The notes beneath the pieces were generated by a model, which saw only the letters and a program-made list of their open reading frames with translations, had not been told where the DNA came from and did no database searches. A program made the position numbers and the translations under genes. Below, piece after piece: positions 60,766 through 64,000 of a stretch of 64,000 nucleotides of DNA. Numbering within the stretch: position 1 is the first letter of the stretch; each line of letters starts with the position of its first letter. The DNA comes from Acidobacteriota bacterium (GTDB lineage: Bacteria; Acidobacteriota; Terriglobia; Acidiferrales; UBA7541), in NCBI GenBank assembly GCA_013289715.1, contig JABCZJ010000006.1, positions 186,001 to 250,000 on the forward strand, given 5' to 3'.

Positions 60766-61317
60766 ATGCGCGTCAGATGCCTCCATTGCGCCGCCCAAGT
60801 AGAACTTGACGACCGCCGCGTCAAAGGCCGCAAAATGGCCCAAATTCGCTGCTGGATGTGTGCGCAGAGCTCGGTTGTCGACCTGGTCCCTCCGGACCTG
60901 AAATCCTCAACGATTGCCACCGACGCACTCGCGCCGCAGGATCGTCCCTCCGCCGCCACGCGCCTCGAGCAATCCGACAGTGCCAGGGTCGCGACGCTGG
61001 ACCTGCCGCCGGGAAAATCAATCGCGATTTCGGTGGTTGCGGGACCTTCGCAGGGTCTGGAGCGCGGGTTAACCATGCCCTTGGTGACCATCGGACGGTT
61101 GCGCGGGGGAGCCGATTTCGAACTTGACGACCAAATGATTTCGCGACTGCACTGCGCCGTAGAAGTAAAGAACGACGCAGTTTACCTGCGCGACCTCCGC
61201 TCGACCAACGGCACCTACGTAGCCGATAAGCGCGTCCTTGCCACACAGATCGATGATGCCACCGAGTTCCGAATTGGAACTTCCACCTTGCGCGTCAGCA
61301 TCCGCTCCCACCAATAG
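60766..61317 (+). CDS. Zinc-ribbon and FHA domain protein
   Basis: A 183-residue cytoplasmic protein from the ATG at 60766 (others in frame at 60742 and 60658). The N-terminus has two CxxC pairs (CLHC at ~5-8, CWMC at ~29-32) forming a likely zinc ribbon. After a linker, a forkhead-associated domain (~100-180) shows VTIGRLRGG, ISRLHCAVEV (core Ser-Arg-x-His) and DLRSTNGTYV, the phosphothreonine-binding motifs. It probably reads Thr phosphorylation by a Ser/Thr kinase not in this window. It lies between the box locus and a Tat-exported oxidoreductase. Confidence 0.88.
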   Translation: MRVRCLHCAAQVELDDRRVKGRKMAQIRCWMCAQSSVVDLVPPDLKSSTIATDALAPQDRPSAATRLEQSDSARVATLDLPPGKSIAISVVAGPSQGLERGLTMPLVTIGRLRGGADFELDDQMISRLHCAVEVKNDAVYLRDLRSTNGTYVADKRVLATQIDDATEFRIGTSTLRVSIRSHQ

Positions 61318-61446
61318 TCCTCCGGGCGTTGAAAGTTTAGCCCTGTGTCGCGCCACGCACTGCGGTATGCTCTTTGCCTATAAATCTAAAGCCGGTTAGA
61401 GCCGCATGCGCTCGTTTTGCCGGTGGTCAAATCCGCGGGGGAGCAG

Positions 61447-63405
61447 GTGAGTGGTGCAAAGCGCGATCGCAAAATCGGCATGGGCAGCAACATCAGCAGA
61501 CGCGATTTCCTCAACGGCTTCGGCATCGCAGTAGGCGGATCCTTAATACTTCCCGACGCGAAATGGTTCGAACGCTTTGGCCTTCCGCAATCGCCCCTGT
61601 CTCCTGATCAGTCCGCCGCCTACTATCCCCCCGCGCTCGCAGGCATGCGCGGCACAACCGACGCGGTGATGGAAGCAGGCCACGCCCTGCGCGACGGCAA
61701 CACCTGGAACACGCCCGCCCCCGATTCCGAGTCGTACGACCTGATCGTCGTAGGCGGCGGCATCAGCGGCCTTTCCGCGGCATATTTCTTCCGCAAGCTC
61801 GCCGGACCGCAAGCCAGGATTCTGATCCTGGAAAATCACGACGATTTCGGCGGTCATGCCCGGCGCAACGAGTTTCAGACCAGCCAGCGCATGATCCTCG
61901 GCTACGGCGGCACGCAATCCATCGCCGGCCCGAAAATTTACAGCAAGCAGTCCAAGCAGCTCTTCGCGGAGCTGGGCATAGATGTCGAGCGGTTCTACCA
62001 GTATTACGACCGGAATTTCGAGAAATCGCATGGCCTCGAGCGCAGCACGTTTTTCGACAAGAAAACATTCGGCGAAGACAAGCTTGTCACCGGCACCGGT
62101 CAACCTAGCTGGCCGGCATTTCTCGCGAAGACGCCACTGGTCCCGCAAGTTCAGAAAGATCTGGCGCGCCTGCACACGGAAAAAGTTGACTATCTGCCCG
62201 GTCTGTCTTCCTGGGACAAGAAAGTCCTCCTCGCAAAAACCAGCTACAAAGATTATCTGCTGCACTACGTGAAGATCAGCCCTGAAGCGATTCCATTTCT
62301 GCAGACTGAGACCTACGGCCTCTACGGCGTCGGCATTGACGCAGTGCCAGCCGGCGATCTCGCCGGCCTCGGCTATCCCGGATTTGCTGGCATGGATCTT
62401 TCCGGCCCGCCGGGACCCGGCCTCGGCGCCGAAATCACCAAGCAAGATGAAGACGAGCCATACATTTTTCATTTTCCCGATGGCAACGCTTCCGTCGCGC
62501 GCTTGCTGGTGCGTTCGCTGATACCAGCGTCGGCGCCGGGCCACACGATGGAAGATATCGTCACCGCCAAGCTCGATTACGCGACGCTCGATGATCCCAC
62601 CTCTCCCGTGCGGGTACGGCTGAACAGCACCGTAATCCTCGCGCGCAATATCGGGGACCCCACCGCCCCGAAAGAAGTCGAAATCACTTATGTGCGCGAC
62701 GGCCGCGCCCGCAGTGTGCGCGGTGCCACCTGCGTCCTGGCGTGCTGGAACATGGTGATTCCATACCTCTGTCCGGATCTTCCGGACCAGCAAAAGGACG
62801 CGCTGGCCTACGGCGTGAAAATTCCGCTGGTCTACAGCAACGTACTGATCCGCAATTGGCAATCGTTCAAAAGACGAGGAGTGAGCGCGGTACGCTGCCC
62901 GGGAAGTTATTTCGAAACCGTCACGCTGGATTTCCCAGTCAGCATGGGAGATTACCACTACCCAAGCAATCCCGCCGAGCCTTGCGTCCTGCACCTCGAA
63001 AGAGTTCCGTGCAAAGCTGGTTTGCCCGCGCGCGAACAGCAAAAGGCCGGCCGCCGCGAGCTTCTGAACACCAGCTTCGCGACGTTCGAGCGAAATATTC
63101 GCGAGCAGCTCGGCGCGATGCTCGGTCCCGGAGGTTTCGATCCGGCCGCGGATATTCAGGCCATCACGGTAAATCGCTGGCCGCATGGCTACGCCTACGA
63201 ATACAATTCCTTGTACGATCCTGATTGGCCCGAGGATCAGCAGCCCTGCGTCATCGGCCGCCAGCCCTTGGGGCGCATCTCAATTGCAAATTCCGATGCG
63301 GAGGCCTTTGCCTACACCAACGCAGCCATCGATCAGGCTTATCGCGCGGTCAACGAGGTCGCGCGGTTCCATCACGCCGCAGGCGCGTCAAGCGGCCGCC
63401 CGTAA
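61447..63405 (+). CDS. Tat-exported FAD/NAD(P)-dependent oxidoreductase (spermidine-dehydrogenase-like architecture)
   Basis: A 652-residue flavoprotein. A twin-arginine signal is present ([20 protein letters not shown], about residues 15-35). The Rossmann motif is [19 protein letters not shown] (~98-116), followed by [18 protein letters not shown], which binds FAD. The C-terminus has the second FAD contact around [15 protein letters not shown]. The GTG at 61447 is chosen for its GGGGGAG ribosome-binding site; an ATG at 61480 directly before the Tat motif and a TTG at 61417 are alternatives. Amine-oxidase-like proteins with this plan include spermidine dehydrogenase; substrate unknown. Confidence 0.85.
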   Translation: MSGAKRDRKIGMGSNISRRDFLNGFGIAVGGSLILPDAKWFERFGLPQSPLSPDQSAAYYPPALAGMRGTTDAVMEAGHALRDGNTWNTPAPDSESYDLIVVGGGISGLSAAYFFRKLAGPQARILILENHDDFGGHARRNEFQTSQRMILGYGGTQSIAGPKIYSKQSKQLFAELGIDVERFYQYYDRNFEKSHGLERSTFFDKKTFGEDKLVTGTGQPSWPAFLAKTPLVPQVQKDLARLHTEKVDYLPGLSSWDKKVLLAKTSYKDYLLHYVKISPEAIPFLQTETYGLYGVGIDAVPAGDLAGLGYPGFAGMDLSGPPGPGLGAEITKQDEDEPYIFHFPDGNASVARLLVRSLIPASAPGHTMEDIVTAKLDYATLDDPTSPVRVRLNSTVILARNIGDPTAPKEVEITYVRDGRARSVRGATCVLACWNMVIPYLCPDLPDQQKDALAYGVKIPLVYSNVLIRNWQSFKRRGVSAVRCPGSYFETVTLDFPVSMGDYHYPSNPAEPCVLHLERVPCKAGLPAREQQKAGRRELLNTSFATFERNIREQLGAMLGPGGFDPAADIQAITVNRWPHGYAYEYNSLYDPDWPEDQQPCVIGRQPLGRISIANSDAEAFAYTNAAIDQAYRAVNEVARFHHAAGASSGRP

Positions 63406-63475
63406 GGTGATATATTCATGAAGAAATAAAGCGCCGCGCGTTCATCGGCCGGCGCTGCGCCGGGATTTGAACCAC

Positions 63476-64000
63476 TTGAGCGAAAAACAAACAGTCCGCC
63501 TGCTCGATCCCCTATTCACCACGGATTCCATGCGTGAAATCTTCTCGGATCGTCGCCGGTTGCAGGGCATGCTCGATTTTGAAGCCGCGCTGGCGCGAGC
63601 ACTGGCGCGCGCGGGTGTCGCTCCCGATGCTTCCGTCGCGCCCATCGTCGCGCAATGCAGTGCGGATCGATTTGCGATGGATGTGCTGGCCCGCGAAGCA
63701 GCCCTCGCCGGAAATTTAGCGATTCCGCTGGTGAAGGCGCTCACCGCGGCCGTCGCGAAATCCGACGCGCAAGCTGCCGGCTTCGTTCACTGGGGCGCCA
63801 CCAGTCAGGACGCGATTGATACCGGCCTCGTCCTGCAATTGCGCGAAGCTCTCGATTTGCTGCAGCGCGAACTTGCGCAATTTTCGAGCCCACTCGCGCG
63901 CGTCGCCGAAAAGCATCAATCCACGCTGCTCGCCGGCCGCACATGGCTGCAACAAGCGAGCCCCGTGACGCTCGGCCTGAAAGTCGCCGGCTGGCTGGAC
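63476..64000 (+). CDS. pcaB: 3-carboxy-cis,cis-muconate cycloisomerase-like protein (3' end outside window)
   Basis: Start of a fumarase/aspartase-superfamily enzyme; 175 codons are visible. LLDPLFTTDSMREIFSD, LQGMLDFEAALARALAR, GFVHWGATSQDAIDTGLVLQLR (the S-x-D substrate loop) and LAGRTWLQQASPVTLGLKVAGWLD follow PcaB, which acts in the protocatechuate branch of the beta-ketoadipate pathway. Adenylosuccinate lyase differs in these loops. The start is a TTG at 63476, needed to include the conserved RLLDPLF; an ATG at 63530 would remove it. The upstream ribosome-binding site is weak. Confidence 0.85.
   Translation, partial: MSEKQTVRLLDPLFTTDSMREIFSDRRRLQGMLDFEAALARALARAGVAPDASVAPIVAQCSADRFAMDVLAREAALAGNLAIPLVKALTAAVAKSDAQAAGFVHWGATSQDAIDTGLVLQLREALDLLQRELAQFSSPLARVAEKHQSTLLAGRTWLQQASPVTLGLKVAGWLD

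Noticed and set aside
61543..63186. 547-codon minus-strand ORF opposite the Tat flavoenzyme
   Set aside because: The plus strand has the Tat signal and Rossmann motif; the antisense product has no recognisable domain and is a codon-bias shadow.
63430..63456. AGCGCCG/CGGCGCT inverted repeat between the flavoenzyme and pcaB genes
   Set aside because: The loop is 13 bases, there is no T-run, and GC-rich sequence gives such 7-bp matches often; too weak to call a terminator.
1..64000. CRISPR array, insertion sequence, prophage or rRNA
   Set aside because: No regularly spaced direct repeats, transposase, integrase or phage structural genes, and no rRNA-like sequence were noticed.

Overview
The window is GC-rich and gene-dense, with short intergenic gaps and many 4-base ATGA/GTGA overlaps. 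It most resembles a chromosome segment of an Acidobacteriota member (Terriglobia or a relative). The pointers are an Oar-like TonB receptor with an N-terminal carboxypeptidase-regulatory domain, a winged-helix/TolB/TPR regulator, a porin-like cytochrome, a DUF6629 protein and many secreted unknowns. This placement is inference from gene content; there is no rRNA here. There is one tRNA (Arg, CCT). I see no CRISPR array, insertion sequence, phage or plasmid genes.

Layout. 2-5095: 3' part of a chemosensory operon (CheA-REC hybrid, CheB, two CheW, a degenerate receiver-PATAN protein, a receiver with coiled coil), followed by a frameshifted isoprenylcysteine-type methyltransferase. 5772-8115 (minus): osmoprotectant-type ABC importer. 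8177-11333: broken XRE regulator, SDR oxidoreductase, a 46-codon ORF with a strong Shine-Dalgarno, NCS1 permease. 11483-18560: family-5 uracil-DNA glycosylase, a receiver-TM-trypsin fusion, winged-helix/TPR regulator, di-heme peroxidase-like cytochrome, DUF6629 membrane protein. 18793-22399: trpCFBA. 22520-24880: two-subunit CoA transferase, a small unknown, CDP-alcohol phosphatidyltransferase. 25024-32583: rhomboid, RlpA, CHASE2 adenylate cyclase, GAF/HD-GYP protein coupled to a secreted unknown. 32667-42475 (minus): RmuC, TonB receptor, radical SAM protein, aldo/keto reductase, two secreted SH3 proteins.

42922-50878 is a respiratory cluster on the plus strand: porin-like c-type cytochrome, di-heme cytochrome c, cupredoxin, then cytochrome oxidase subunits II-I-III-III-IV and a small CxxC membrane protein. 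It probably carries electrons from periplasmic carriers to an A1-type heme-copper oxidase. 50926-55111: pseudouridine-5'-phosphate glycosidase divergent from a PfkB kinase, a coupled BtpA-family protein and a tartrate/D-malate-type dehydrogenase. 55301-60451 (minus): aerobic benzoyl-CoA (box) genes boxB and boxC under a BzdR/BoxR regulator, with a clear promoter and CATGCA repeats, plus a ligand-binding protein without a signal peptide. 60766-64000: FHA protein, Tat-exported FAD oxidoreductase, and the start of a pcaB-like gene, which adds a second aromatic-degradation link.

Most notable: the receiver-protease fusion, the HD-GYP protein with a long insertion, the cupredoxin/porin-cytochrome oxidase cluster, the PfkB-BtpA nucleoside-salvage neighbourhood, and the box locus with its unusual leaderless ligand-binding protein.
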